Assembly (NCBI GenBank): GCA_013002595.1
Contig: JABDJG010000435.1
Location: 1-13,807, forward strand
Length of the DNA stretch: 13,807 nt
Reading direction: 5' to 3'
DNA from: Hyphomicrobiales bacterium
GTDB lineage: Bacteria > Pseudomonadota > Alphaproteobacteria > Rhizobiales > Aestuariivirgaceae
Position 1 is the stretch's first letter; each line of letters opens with the position of its first letter. The notes below the pieces were generated by a model that saw only the letters and a program-made list of their open reading frames with translations, searched no databases and was not told the origin of the DNA. Positions 1 through 7,797 of this stretch are shown one piece after another. The position numbers and the translations under genes were made by a program.

Positions 1-2
1 CT

Positions 3-524
3 GTCAGCCTGGAATTCTGCAACTCGCTCGCGTACGCCAAGGGCGGCGGCGATGATGGCGGCGGCGAAGGCGGCGGCGATGATGGTGGCGGCGAAGGCGG
101 CGGCGATGATGGTGGCGGCGAAGGCGGCGGCGATGATGGTGGCGGCGAAGGCGGTAGTGGAGGCGAAGGCGGCAGCGGTGGCGAAGGCGGCAGCGGTCAA
201 GGATCCGGCACATCAGCGCAAAGCGACCGGGCCCGGGACCGCTCAGGGGGTCGCGGTGACGACTACACCGGCGGCTCGACCAAAGTACGCACCAACAGCG
301 CCTCGCAAGCCCAGTCTGCCATTCGGTCCGGCAAGGCCCGTCCTCTCTCTCAAATCCTGCCAATCGTCAAAAAACGTTACAGCGGCCGGGTTATCGGCGT
401 CGACTTTCGTCGGCGAGGCAAACTCTATTTTTATCGCATAAAAGTCGTTCAGAAATCTGGGCGCGTCATCGTGGTTGAGGTCAATGCCGTGAACAAACAC
501 ATACTCGCGGTCAGGAATTACTGA
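3..524 (+). CDS. PepSY-domain secreted protein with Gly/Asp/Glu repeat linker (5' partial)
   Basis: The frame is open from the left edge, so the start lies outside the window; 173 codons are visible. The first residues (SLEFCNSLAYA then K) look like the end of a signal peptide with an A-Y-A cleavage site, so little is probably missing and the mature protein is likely periplasmic. Residues 14-49 are four copies of GGGDDGGGE, residues 50-67 three GGSGGE-like units, followed by a polar Ser/Arg/Gly linker. Residues about 112-173 resemble a PepSY domain: a short helix (ILPIVKKRYSG), then the strand pattern GRVIGVDFRRRGKLYFYRIKVV and a final VIVVEVNAVNKHILAV strand pair. The stop overlaps the response-regulator start (TGATG), indicating translational coupling. 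PepSY proteins beside OmpR/PhoQ-type pairs often modulate the kinase; rhizobial FeuN is a functional analogue by position. That role is inference. The PepSY call is fairly secure, the function is not. Confidence 0.75.
   Translation, partial: VSLEFCNSLAYAKGGGDDGGGEGGGDDGGGEGGGDDGGGEGGGDDGGGEGGSGGEGGSGGEGGSGQGSGTSAQSDRARDRSGGRGDDYTGGSTKVRTNSASQAQSAIRSGKARPLSQILPIVKKRYSGRVIGVDFRRRGKLYFYRIKVVQKSGRVIVVEVNAVNKHILAVRNY
42..203 (+). repeat. Tandem repeat: four 27-bp units plus three 18-bp units
   Basis: Units at 42-68, 69-95, 96-122 and 123-149 each encode GGGDDGGGE and are almost identical at DNA level (unit 1 has ggc where the others have ggt). Three 18-bp units follow at 150-167, 168-185 and 186-203, encoding GGSGGE, GGSGGE and GGSGQG. 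All units are in frame with the PepSY gene, so copy-number change would lengthen or shorten the linker without breaking the frame. The near identity suggests recent expansion by slippage or unequal recombination. Confidence 0.9.
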
Positions 525-1195
525 TGCGCATACTGATTGTGGAAGATGAGCAAGCAATCGCGCAGGACGTTGCTTCTGTATTGGACGCTGCCGGTTTCGT
601 CAGCGAAATCAGCCTGAGCGGAGAAGACGGCTGGTACAAAGGTGGCACAGAGGAGTTCGACGCTATAATCCTGGATCTGGGATTGCCGAAGCTGGATGGC
701 CTGTCGGTCCTCAAGCGTTGGCGAGCCGAAGGCCAAAATGTTCCTGTTCTGATCTTGACCGCGCAGGGCAACTGGGATCAACGGGTCGAGGGCTTCGAGG
801 CCGGCGCTGATGATTACCTGCCCAAACCATTCAGAATGGAGGAGCTTGTTGCCCGGTTGCGAGCGATACTCAGACGTTCCTCTGGTGCCAGCGCTCCCAA
901 GATCAGTGTTGGCTCTTTCACCTTGGACACCAACCAAATGCGGGTGTTCAACAATGGTCAGCCAATACAACTCACACCACTGGAGTATCGTCTGTTCAGT
1001 TTTCTGGTCCACCATCGTGGCCAGACCGTTTCCAAGCAGATGTTGAATGACCACGTCTACGCGCTCAATCACGAGCGCAGCGACAACTCAATTGAAGCAC
1101 TCGTGCGCCGGGTGCGGCAAAAGCTGGGCCGTGATGTGATCGAGACCCAACGCGGCTTTGGTTACCTCATCGAGCAGGAGGACGGCCAGGGATGA
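524..1195 (+). CDS. OmpR/PhoB-family response regulator
   Basis: A 223-residue two-domain transcription factor. The receiver domain (about 1-118) has the acidic pocket E7/D8, phosphoacceptor D51 in LDLGLPKLDG, T79 and K101 in LPKPF. The C-terminal winged-helix domain (about 127-218) carries LTPLEYRLFSFLV, the recognition region SDNSIEALVRRVRQKL and the terminal hairpin ETQRGFGYLI. Length and motifs are typical of the family. The start overlaps the PepSY stop by one base and the end overlaps the kinase start by four (ATGA), so the three genes form one coupled unit. It should be phosphorylated by the adjacent kinase and bind DNA as a dimer. PhoP of enterobacteria and FeuP of rhizobia are the best-known relatives of this arrangement; I do not assign a symbol because targets and ligand cannot be read from the sequence. 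Confidence 0.95.
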   Translation: MRILIVEDEQAIAQDVASVLDAAGFVSEISLSGEDGWYKGGTEEFDAIILDLGLPKLDGLSVLKRWRAEGQNVPVLILTAQGNWDQRVEGFEAGADDYLPKPFRMEELVARLRAILRRSSGASAPKISVGSFTLDTNQMRVFNNGQPIQLTPLEYRLFSFLVHHRGQTVSKQMLNDHVYALNHERSDNSIEALVRRVRQKLGRDVIETQRGFGYLIEQEDGQG

Positions 1196-2538
1196 GTTCG
1201 CTCCGCCTGCGCTTCACGCTTGTGGCCGGTATTTCAATAATTATCGCTGTCGGACTCACCGGGTTAGCTCTGTCCCGCTTGTTCAACAATTATATCGAAA
1301 CACAACTGAAGGCCGAGCTGGAATACCAGCTTGAACAGATCACCAACAATCTCCGCGTGGTCAACGTCACTCGTGCAACCGTGGATCAGCCGACCGACCC
1401 CAGATTTGAGACCCCTTTGAGCGGTCGTTACTGGCAGATAAGCGTTGCAGGCAACGAGCCCACACTGTCTGCTTCGATTTGGATCCAGAGATTTCCGTTT
1501 CTGCAGTCAAGTTCGGCCCCTGGACAGATTATCCATCAAGTCCTCACGCCCAGTGACGGCGACCCGATAAGTGTCGCACAGTGGCGCATAATCCAGCAGC
1601 ACCAAGGCAAAGACGTCGAAGTCGACATTGCGGTTGCAACCGACCGCAAGCAGGTCCTCATCGCGATGACAACTTTTCGCTCCCAGATTGCGGTGTGGCT
1701 GTCGATACTGGCGCTCGCCTTGCTGGCGGCCGCAATTGCTCAAATCTTCCTTGGTCTGAGACCAATGGAGGCGCTACGCAGAAAAGTCGAGCAGATCAAA
1801 TCGGGAAACGCTGCGCGGCTAACCGGCAGCTACCCATCCGAGGTCGTGCCGCTTGTCGATGAAGTCAACGAACTGCTCGATATACAAGATGACACATTGC
1901 GCCAGGCCCGGACCCGCGCCGGTGACCTCGCACACGGGCTGAAGACACCGATCACCATACTTTCAGCAATTGCCCGCCAGGTCCACAAATCAGGTCTCAC
2001 CAAAGCCGGCGCCGACATCAGCGAGCAGATCGCGACCATGGACAGCCATGTGCAACTCGAGCTCAGCCGAGCCCGGCTTGCAGCTCAATATGTGGTCAAC
2101 TGTGATCTTGTGCCATCCGTACAACGGGTGGCCAGGACTATTCGCAAGATTCCCACCAGCCACCAGATCGATTGGCATCTTGACATGCCCGACAAGCTTG
2201 AGGTCCCGATCGAGCAGCAGGATTTGTCCGAGGTCCTTGGCAATGTTCTCGACAATGCACGCAAATGGGCCAGATCCCAGGTCATTGTCCGGGCTAGCCT
2301 GGAGGCTCACGAGGTGGTCCTGCGCGTGGAAGATGATGGCGAGGGGGTTAAACCTGCCGAATTCAATATGTTGACCCAGCGCGGCAGGCGCCTGAGCGAT
2401 ACACCGGGCGGCAGCGGTCTGGGGCTTTCAATTGCAAAGAACATCATGACCGCCTATCGCGGCGATATCTCGTTCTATTCTGCAGCTCCCGGCGGGCTCG
2501 GTGTCCAACTGACTTGGCCGCACCGACACTCCACTTGA
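1192..2538 (+). CDS. PhoQ/FeuQ-like sensor histidine kinase
   Basis: A 448-residue inner-membrane kinase. Transmembrane segments at about 10-29 and 166-188 flank a periplasmic sensor of about 135 residues. A HAMP-like stretch (about 189-235) leads to the H-box GDLAHGLKTPITIL with phosphoacceptor H248. This GDLAHGLKTP form is characteristic of PhoQ-type and many alphaproteobacterial kinases. The ATPase domain has the N-box LGNVLDNARKWA (N351, N355), the G1 box VEDDGEGV (380-386) and the G2 box GGSGLGLSIAKNI (406-418). All catalytic motifs are intact. The start overlaps the regulator stop. The periplasmic sensor could be the target of the upstream secreted PepSY protein, but that is inferred only from gene order. 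A perfect TTGACA (2535-2540) overlaps the stop codon, but no -10 box follows at a normal distance, so I do not call it a promoter. Confidence 0.93.
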   Translation: MSSLRLRFTLVAGISIIIAVGLTGLALSRLFNNYIETQLKAELEYQLEQITNNLRVVNVTRATVDQPTDPRFETPLSGRYWQISVAGNEPTLSASIWIQRFPFLQSSSAPGQIIHQVLTPSDGDPISVAQWRIIQQHQGKDVEVDIAVATDRKQVLIAMTTFRSQIAVWLSILALALLAAAIAQIFLGLRPMEALRRKVEQIKSGNAARLTGSYPSEVVPLVDEVNELLDIQDDTLRQARTRAGDLAHGLKTPITILSAIARQVHKSGLTKAGADISEQIATMDSHVQLELSRARLAAQYVVNCDLVPSVQRVARTIRKIPTSHQIDWHLDMPDKLEVPIEQQDLSEVLGNVLDNARKWARSQVIVRASLEAHEVVLRVEDDGEGVKPAEFNMLTQRGRRLSDTPGGSGLGLSIAKNIMTAYRGDISFYSAAPGGLGVQLTWPHRHST

Positions 2539-2624
2539 CAGCGCAACAGCATTGTCTTCCGGTGCCTGACTATCTAAAAACAAAGAGCAAGCATTTCCCG
2601 CCGAAAAACGGGTGCAATGAATTC

Positions 2625-2632
2625 AGGGAGGA
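2625..2632 (+). promoter_or_regulatory. Shine-Dalgarno site that fixes the dctP-like start
   Basis: AGGGAGGA ends 5 nt before the ATG at 2638. An upstream in-frame ATG at 2617 would place this site inside the coding region and add seven polar residues before the signal peptide, so 2638 is preferred. Confidence 0.75.
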
Positions 2633-2637
2633 AACCA

Positions 2638-3636
2638 ATGAAAAATCTGATCTTTGCGTTGACCATCGGCGCAGTCGTCGCGCTCAATTCGACCTTGGCG
2701 ATGGCGGCCGAGACCACACTGCGGATCACCCTGCAGCTGCCGCTCAAGAGCCATCTCGGTCAGAACCTTCTCCTGTTCAAACAGGAAGTTGAGAAGAACT
2801 CGAATGGCGACATCGAGGTTCAGATCTATGACTCGGCCCAGCTTTACAAAGACAAGCAGGTTCCACAAGCCGTCGGCTCCGGCGCGATCGAGATGGGTGT
2901 TGCCTCACTGACCCGGTTCGTTGGTGAAATCCCGGCAGTCGATATTTTCTATCAACCGTTCATGTTCAACTCAGAAGAACTGGTGCGCAAGGCAACGGCC
3001 AAGGGCAGCACGATCCGCGGGCCGATCGATGACGCGATCATGAAGACCGGATCTCGCGTTCTGTGGTGGCAGGCCTATGGCGGCGCCATCATGCTGTCAA
3101 AAGGCGGCGCTGTCGGCACGCCGGAGGCCATCAAGGATAAAAAGGTCCGCGTGTTCGGCAAGACGCTTGGCAAGTTTGTTGAAGCGGCCGGCGGCAAGCC
3201 GACCCTGATGTCGGGTTCCAAGCAGTATCTTGCCTACAAACTCGGCACGGTTGATGTCGGCATGACCGGCGTGTCGGGCGTCAAGTCCCGCAAGCTGTGG
3301 GACGTCATGGACACCATCACCATTACAAATCATGCCGATATCGAGTTCATCGTCATCATCAACGAGAAGTTCTGGCAGGGTCTGCCCGATGCGCAAAAGG
3401 TCATTATTACAGCTGCTGCCGAAAAGGCCGATCTGGCCGTGCGCGATGCCGTGAGCAAGATCGAGGCCGATGCCTTTGCGGCGGCCAAGGAAAACGGCAT
3501 GAAGGTCTACACACCGACCGAAGCCGAACTGGCCGAATGGCGCAAGACAGCAACTCCGGTACTCGAGCAATACAAGGCCGATGCAGGCGAGTTGGGCGCA
3601 CAATTGCTCAAGGCCGCAGCCGAACTGCGCAACTAA
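2638..3636 (+). CDS. TRAP transporter substrate-binding protein (DctP family)
   Basis: A 332-residue periplasmic binding protein. The signal peptide is MKNLIFALTIGAVVALNSTLAMA with cleavage near residue 23. The mature start is typical of DctP proteins: a first strand (TTLRITLQLP), a helix covering FKQEVEKNSNGDIEVQIYDS, then YKDKQVPQAVGSGAIEMGVAS. R171 in KKVRVFGKTLG occupies the position of the arginine that usually salt-bridges the substrate carboxylate, followed by the conserved pattern GGKPTLMSGSKQYLAYKLGTVD. The protein captures a carboxylate-bearing solute and delivers it to the membrane subunits encoded next. The W143-W144-Q145 region and Y147 may line the pocket, but the ligand cannot be predicted. 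It is the first gene of the TRAP operon; a hairpin follows its stop and may stabilise its message. Confidence 0.93.
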   Translation: MKNLIFALTIGAVVALNSTLAMAAETTLRITLQLPLKSHLGQNLLLFKQEVEKNSNGDIEVQIYDSAQLYKDKQVPQAVGSGAIEMGVASLTRFVGEIPAVDIFYQPFMFNSEELVRKATAKGSTIRGPIDDAIMKTGSRVLWWQAYGGAIMLSKGGAVGTPEAIKDKKVRVFGKTLGKFVEAAGGKPTLMSGSKQYLAYKLGTVDVGMTGVSGVKSRKLWDVMDTITITNHADIEFIVIINEKFWQGLPDAQKVIITAAAEKADLAVRDAVSKIEADAFAAAKENGMKVYTPTEAELAEWRKTATPVLEQYKADAGELGAQLLKAAAELRN

Positions 3637-3642
3637 AGACAC

Positions 3643-3672
3643 CGTCATCCCGGCCTCAAAGCCGGGGTGACG
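3643..3672 (+). repeat. REP-like hairpin between the binding-protein and membrane-subunit genes
   Basis: The arms 3643-3654 and 3661-3672 form a 12-bp stem with one U-G pair and a 6-nt loop, starting 7 bp after the dctP-like stop. The one imperfect pair is G-U in plus-strand RNA, consistent with a role in the operon transcript. No T-run follows, so it is not a classical terminator. The CGTCATCCCGGC...GCCGGGGTGACG form resembles palindromic intergenic repeats I recall from many alphaproteobacteria. The likely effect is protection of the upstream binding-protein mRNA or partial attenuation. Confidence 0.75.
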
Positions 3673-3704
3673 ATACCCAATTGCGGTTTTCGGGATCATC
3701 CTGA

Positions 3705-4247
3705 ATGATGCGGATCATCGACGCCATCAGCGACTGGCTGGGCATTCTTGCGGCCTGGTTGTTCTTCGCAACCGGCATCTTCCTGACGTTCGAAGTCGGT
3801 TCGCGTTATCTGTTCAACGCGCCCACTGTGTGGGTCGAGGAGATCTCGCAACTGTTGCTGATCGCCGGTGTTTATCTGGCCGTCTCGCGCACCATCCATC
3901 GCCGCCAGAACATCCGCATTGATGCGCTCTATGGCCAGCTCGGGCCCCGTTTCAAGAAGGTCGCAGATGTCTTTGCACTCCTCTGCATCATCGTTTTTTC
4001 CGGCTTCATCATCTGGTATGGCACCGCCATCGCCTGGGATTCCTTTATTGTCGGCCGCTCTACCGGTTCAATCCTCAACATTCCCAACTGGTGGTCGGAA
4101 GGTCTTGTACCGTTCGGCTTTGTGCTCGTGGCGCTGCAGGCGCTGACCGAGCTTTACCGCGTGCTGGCCGGCCAGGCCTGGGGCGGCGGCGCGGCCGATG
4201 ACCATACTGACACGGACTTGAAGGCGACACTTGGTGACGGGCCATGA
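3705..4247 (+). CDS. TRAP transporter small membrane subunit (DctQ family)
   Basis: A 180-residue protein with four predicted transmembrane segments (about 10-31, 46-64, 86-108, 128-150). The DctQ hallmarks are present: FEVGSRYLFNAPTVWVEEISQLLL after the first helix, then the basic RTIHRRQNIRID stretch. It pairs with the large subunit to form the sodium-driven permease. The start is uncertain by one codon, since ATG at 3705 and ATG at 3708 are adjacent and the Shine-Dalgarno is weak. Weak initiation here, plus the upstream hairpin, fits the usual excess of binding protein over membrane subunits. The 3' end overlaps the large-subunit start by four bases. Confidence 0.9.
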   Translation: MMRIIDAISDWLGILAAWLFFATGIFLTFEVGSRYLFNAPTVWVEEISQLLLIAGVYLAVSRTIHRRQNIRIDALYGQLGPRFKKVADVFALLCIIVFSGFIIWYGTAIAWDSFIVGRSTGSILNIPNWWSEGLVPFGFVLVALQALTELYRVLAGQAWGGGAADDHTDTDLKATLGDGP

Positions 4248-5518
4248 CCACCCTCATCATCCTGCTGTTGCTGTTTGTTTTGCTGTTTTCCGGCCTGCCG
4301 GTCGCCTTTGCCCTGGCCGGCCTTGGTCTGGCAATTCTGTTGGTCGGCGGCTTTTCCCCGCTCATGGCACCGCAGGCACTGTGGGGCACAATTGACAATT
4401 TCATCCTGCTCGCCGTCCCGCTCTTCCTGCTCATGTCCAATGTCCTTTTGCGCGGCGGCGTCGGGCGTGACCTGTTTGCCGCCGTGCAGGCCTGGGTCGG
4501 CCACTGGCCCGGCGGCCTGGCGGTGGCCACAATCCTGTCTTGCGGCCTGTTTGCTGCCATTTCCGGCTCATCCGTGGCAACGGCGGCCACCATCGGCACC
4601 GTTGCCATCCCGGAAATGGAAGAACGCGGTTACCCGCGCAGCTTCGTGCTTGGCCTTTTAGCCGCCGGCGGCACGCTCGGCATCCTGATCCCGCCCTCGA
4701 TCCCGATGATCGTCTATGGTTTCATTACCGAGGAATCAGTCCTCAAACTGTTCCTGGCCGGCATCGGCCCCGGCCTTGTGCTGGTGATGTTATTCGTCAT
4801 ATTTTCAATGATTTACGCTCGTTTCTCGACTCAATATCGAGCCTCGGATCCGGCAACGGGCGAGGAACGGCGCTCGACCTCGATCCGCGCCCTGCCCTCG
4901 CTTGCGCTTGCCATCGTCATCGTCTGGGGCATCTATGGCGGCATTTTCACCCCGACCGAGGCCGCCGCTGTTGGCTTCATCTTCTCGCTCTTGATCACCG
5001 GCGTCATCTTGCGCACGCTGTCATGGTCCAAGCTCAAAGAAGCCGTCGTCGATGCCATGACCACAACGGTCACCATCCTGTTGATCGTTGCCGGCGCCAA
5101 GATCTTCGGCAAGGCCATCACGCTCTACCGCATCCCGCAGGACATCTCGCAGCTGATCACCCAGAACTTCGATCAGGCCGGCATGTTCATTCTGGTCGTC
5201 GCACTGGTTCTGGTCGTCATGGGCCTGTTCCTGGAGGCCTTGTCGATGATGCTGATCATGGTCCCGGTGCTGGCCCCCTCGCTGGAGTATCTCGGTGTCG
5301 ATCCGGTCTGGTTCGGGGTTTTCTTTGTCATCATGATCGAATGCGCCCTGATCACCCCGCCGGTCGGCCTCAATCTTTATGTCATTCAGGCGGTCGGCAA
5401 GGCGCGCATGGGCGAGGTCGCCCGCGGCGTCTGGCCCTTCCTGGTGCTGATGCTGCTCACCGTGCTGCTGTGCTACATCTTCCCCGATATTGTGCTCTAT
5501 ATTCCCTACAAGATCTAA
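4244..5518 (+). CDS. TRAP transporter large membrane subunit (DctM family)
   Basis: A 424-residue protein, the normal length for DctM, with many hydrophobic helices throughout. Recognisable conserved stretches are LFSGLPVAFALAGLGL near the N-terminus, PLFLLMSNVLLRGG, SGSSVATAATIG with GYPRSFVLGLLAAGGTLG, the proline-rich LIPPSIPMIVYG, TPTEAAAVGF and, near the end, ECALITPPVGLNLYVIQ. These belong to the elevator-type transport domain that carries substrate and sodium. It begins inside the small-subunit stop (ATGA), so the two are coupled. The lyase gene starts 8 bp after its stop, with the Shine-Dalgarno overlapping the stop codon, which ties import to intracellular metabolism. Confidence 0.95.
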   Translation: MTTLIILLLLFVLLFSGLPVAFALAGLGLAILLVGGFSPLMAPQALWGTIDNFILLAVPLFLLMSNVLLRGGVGRDLFAAVQAWVGHWPGGLAVATILSCGLFAAISGSSVATAATIGTVAIPEMEERGYPRSFVLGLLAAGGTLGILIPPSIPMIVYGFITEESVLKLFLAGIGPGLVLVMLFVIFSMIYARFSTQYRASDPATGEERRSTSIRALPSLALAIVIVWGIYGGIFTPTEAAAVGFIFSLLITGVILRTLSWSKLKEAVVDAMTTTVTILLIVAGAKIFGKAITLYRIPQDISQLITQNFDQAGMFILVVALVLVVMGLFLEALSMMLIMVPVLAPSLEYLGVDPVWFGVFFVIMIECALITPPVGLNLYVIQAVGKARMGEVARGVWPFLVLMLLTVLLCYIFPDIVLYIPYKI

Positions 5519-5526
5519 GGTTTCAC

Positions 5527-6399
5527 ATGACCACCCGAACCCAAAAACTCAGACAACTCCTGGCTGCTGACACCTGTCACCCCATGCCATGCTGCTGGGA
5601 CGGTCTGTCGGCCAAGATGATTGCCGATGCCGGCTTTGCCTTCACCTTCATGTCCGGATTTGCGGTCTCGGTTGCCCGTCTCGGCCAACCCGACCTCGGC
5701 CTCATCTCCTATGGCGAGATGCTCGACCAGGGCCGCAACATCTGCGCGGCCGTCGACATTCCCGTCATCGGTGACGGCGACACCGGCTATGGCAATGCCC
5801 TCAATGTCGAGCGCACCGTAAAGGGGTATATGCAGGCCGGCTTTGCCTCGATCATGATCGAAGATCAGGTCGCGCCAAAACGCTGCGGCCACACCAAGGG
5901 CAAACTCGTCGTTGAGCGCCAAGAAGCACTCGACCGGGTCCGCGCTGCCGTCAATGCCCGCAACGAGGCAGACGGCGATATCATGATCCTAGCGCGCACT
6001 GATGCCCGCGCCCTGCACGGTCTCGATGAAGCCATTTGGCGCGCCCAGCAGTTTGCCGAGATCGGCGCCGATATTCTGTTCATCGAGGCGCCCGAAAACC
6101 AAGACGAGATGGCCACCCTCACGGCCGAGGCCCCCGGCATTCACATGGCCAACCTGGTCGAGGGCGGCACCACACCGATCCTGCCGACCGAACGCCTGCA
6201 TGAACTCGGCTATAGTTTTGCCGCCTACCCGCTCACCTTGATGTCCGCGGCGATGAACGCCATCCAGCAAAGCTTGAACGACTTTGCCAACGGTGAGCAT
6301 CCCAGTTCAAGGATCCTGAAATTTTCAGAACTGCGCAAGATCTCCGGCTTCGACGATTACTACGCCGCCGAACAACGCTACAGCTCGGTTGGCCGCTGA
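5527..6399 (+). CDS. Isocitrate lyase/PEP mutase-family C-C lyase (2-methylisocitrate or dimethylmalate lyase-like)
   Basis: A 290-residue alpha/beta-barrel enzyme. The loop EDQVAPKRCGHTKGK carries the lyase signature K118-R119-C120-G121-H122; C120 is the expected general acid. Mg-binding acidic residues appear in IGDGDTGYGN (D83, D85) and E112/D113, with R157 in LARTDA and E187 in FIEAPE. The catalytic cysteine argues for a lyase (2-methylisocitrate, 2,3-dimethylmalate or similar, releasing pyruvate or a related keto acid) rather than PEP mutase or the cysteine-less oxaloacetate decarboxylases. ATG 5527 is chosen because TAAGG at 5516-5520 lies 6 nt upstream; the open frame extends much further left, but only through the large-subunit gene in the wrong frame. 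Its position at the end of the TRAP operon suggests its substrate derives from the imported acid. The exact substrate is unknown. Confidence 0.87.
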   Translation: MTTRTQKLRQLLAADTCHPMPCCWDGLSAKMIADAGFAFTFMSGFAVSVARLGQPDLGLISYGEMLDQGRNICAAVDIPVIGDGDTGYGNALNVERTVKGYMQAGFASIMIEDQVAPKRCGHTKGKLVVERQEALDRVRAAVNARNEADGDIMILARTDARALHGLDEAIWRAQQFAEIGADILFIEAPENQDEMATLTAEAPGIHMANLVEGGTTPILPTERLHELGYSFAAYPLTLMSAAMNAIQQSLNDFANGEHPSSRILKFSELRKISGFDDYYAAEQRYSSVGR

Positions 6400-6441
6400 G
6401 CTCTGCCAATCCAGGATGCGAAGACGCATAGCAGCCATACA

Positions 6442-6470
6442 TCGCCATCCCATTCCGGCAATGCTATAAG
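6442..6470 (+). promoter_or_regulatory. Possible promoter for the MFS gene
   Basis: TATAAG at 6465-6470 sits 17 bp after TCGCCA at 6442-6447, a fair -10 and a weak -35. It lies in the 107-bp gap after the lyase gene and 37 bp before the MFS start. A short ATGCG-AAGA-CGCAT hairpin at 6416-6429 lies just upstream, without a T-run. Suggestive only. Confidence 0.3.
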
Positions 6471-6506
6471 CCGCGCATCACGCAATTGCCTGCAACGGAA
6501 GCCAGG

Positions 6507-7730
6507 ATGCCCTCACCTCTCGTCCCGTTGAGCGAAGCCACAGGCTGGCGCCGGCCGGCCGTATGCCTGGGCATCATGGCGGCTGCCAATGCGCTGGCCT
6601 TTGCCACCTGGTCGGCGCTGCTCAACAATTTTGCCATTGAAGGCGTTGCCTTTACCGGCCGCGAGATCGGCATCCTGCAGTCGCTCCGCGAAGTGCCTGG
6701 CTTTCTGGCGTTTACAGCAGTCTTTTGCCTGCTGTTCATCCGCGAGCAGAAATTCGCCGTTCTCGCGCTCCTGTTTATGGGGCTGGGTACGGCTGCGACC
6801 GGCTACTTCCCGACGACATACGGCTTTTATCTAACGACAATCGTCATGTCGGTCGGCTTCCATTATTTCGAGACCGTCAATCAGTCCTTGTCCCTGCAAT
6901 GGCTGCCCAAGGGCAATGCCCCGCAGATCATGGGCCGCCTGCTGGCGGTCGGCTCGTTTGCCACCATCGCTGCTTACGGTCTGATCTTTGTCACTTGGAA
7001 ATGGCTCGAGCTCGATTTTGATCTGGTCTATCTCGTTGGCGGCGGCACCACCATCGCCATGGCGCTGGCCGTCTGGCTGATCTACCCGCAATACAAGGAA
7101 GATGTTGTCCAGCACAAACACCTGGTGCTACGCTCGCGCTACTGGCTGTACTACGCGCTGACCTTCATGTCCGGCGCCCGGCGCCAGATCTTCATCGTCT
7201 TTGCCGGCTTCATGATGGTCGAAAAATTCGGCTTCTCGGTACCGGCGATCACCGCGATGTTCCTGGCCAATGCCGTATTCAATCTCTACATCGCCCCCAA
7301 GGTCGGCACGCTGATCGTCAAATGGGGCGAGCGCCGTGCGCTGATTTGCGAGTACATCGGCCTCATCGGCGTGTTCGTTGCCTATGCCTTTGTCCAGGAC
7401 CCGTGGATCGCCGCCAGTCTCTATCTCATCGACCATGCCTTTTTTGCCATGGCAATCGCCCAAAAGACCTACTTCCAGAAGATCGCCGACCCGGCCGATA
7501 TCGCCCCGACCGCCGGCGTGTCCTTTTCGATCAACCATATCGCTGCGGTCGGCATCCCGGTCGTTTTCGGCCTGATCTGGCTGCACAGCCCGGCGGCAGT
7601 CTTTCTCATCGGCGCAGCCATGGCAGCCGTTTCGCTTGTCCTGTCCATGCTTATTCCCCACGACCCGCATGAAGGCAACGAAACCGTCCTGAAGGGCATG
7701 AACGGCAAGCTGCCGGCGCCCGCGGAGTAA
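6507..7730 (+). CDS. Major facilitator superfamily permease
   Basis: A 407-residue polytopic membrane protein with about 12 hydrophobic helices in two halves, separated by a charged loop near IYPQYKEDVVQHKHLVLRSR. The sequence between the second and third helices is reduced (FIREQKFAVLALLFMGLG), so the classical MFS loop motif is only partly visible. Start: ATG 6507 has GGAAG at 6497-6501 at good spacing; a TTG at 6486 in the same frame would add seven residues but has no better ribosome site. The C-terminal tail after the last helix is polar and cytoplasmic. No specificity motif is recognised. Its place between the lyase and the demethylase-like oxidoreductase suggests import of that enzyme's substrate or export of a product. 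Confidence 0.85.
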   Translation: MPSPLVPLSEATGWRRPAVCLGIMAAANALAFATWSALLNNFAIEGVAFTGREIGILQSLREVPGFLAFTAVFCLLFIREQKFAVLALLFMGLGTAATGYFPTTYGFYLTTIVMSVGFHYFETVNQSLSLQWLPKGNAPQIMGRLLAVGSFATIAAYGLIFVTWKWLELDFDLVYLVGGGTTIAMALAVWLIYPQYKEDVVQHKHLVLRSRYWLYYALTFMSGARRQIFIVFAGFMMVEKFGFSVPAITAMFLANAVFNLYIAPKVGTLIVKWGERRALICEYIGLIGVFVAYAFVQDPWIAASLYLIDHAFFAMAIAQKTYFQKIADPADIAPTAGVSFSINHIAAVGIPVVFGLIWLHSPAAVFLIGAAMAAVSLVLSMLIPHDPHEGNETVLKGMNGKLPAPAE

Positions 7731-7797
7731 ACAGGCCTTGCCGCCGGCCGTCCAAGACGAATAAATAGGCTCGACAGTCCGACAAAAAGGCAGCCTC

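Noticed and set aside
52..441. 129-residue Ala/Lys/Met-rich frame over the repeat
   Set aside because: It is a frame shadow of the repeat; the +3 frame gives a coherent PepSY domain and overlaps the regulator start.
2535..2540. Perfect TTGACA as a promoter for the TRAP operon
   Set aside because: At 16-18 bp spacing the sequence is CTTCCGGT-like, with no -10 box; the TATCTA at 2571-2576 is too far away.
4540..5526. Long upstream extension of the lyase frame through the large TRAP subunit
   Set aside because: The extension lies entirely over the large-subunit gene in another frame and encodes low-complexity His/Arg/Pro-rich sequence. A Shine-Dalgarno 6 nt before ATG 5527 and family length fix the real start.
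7738..7766. Promoter for the flavoenzyme gene (TTGCCG, then AATAAA)
   Set aside because: Only a partial match to both boxes with borderline spacing; read-through from the MFS gene, 67 bp away, is equally likely.
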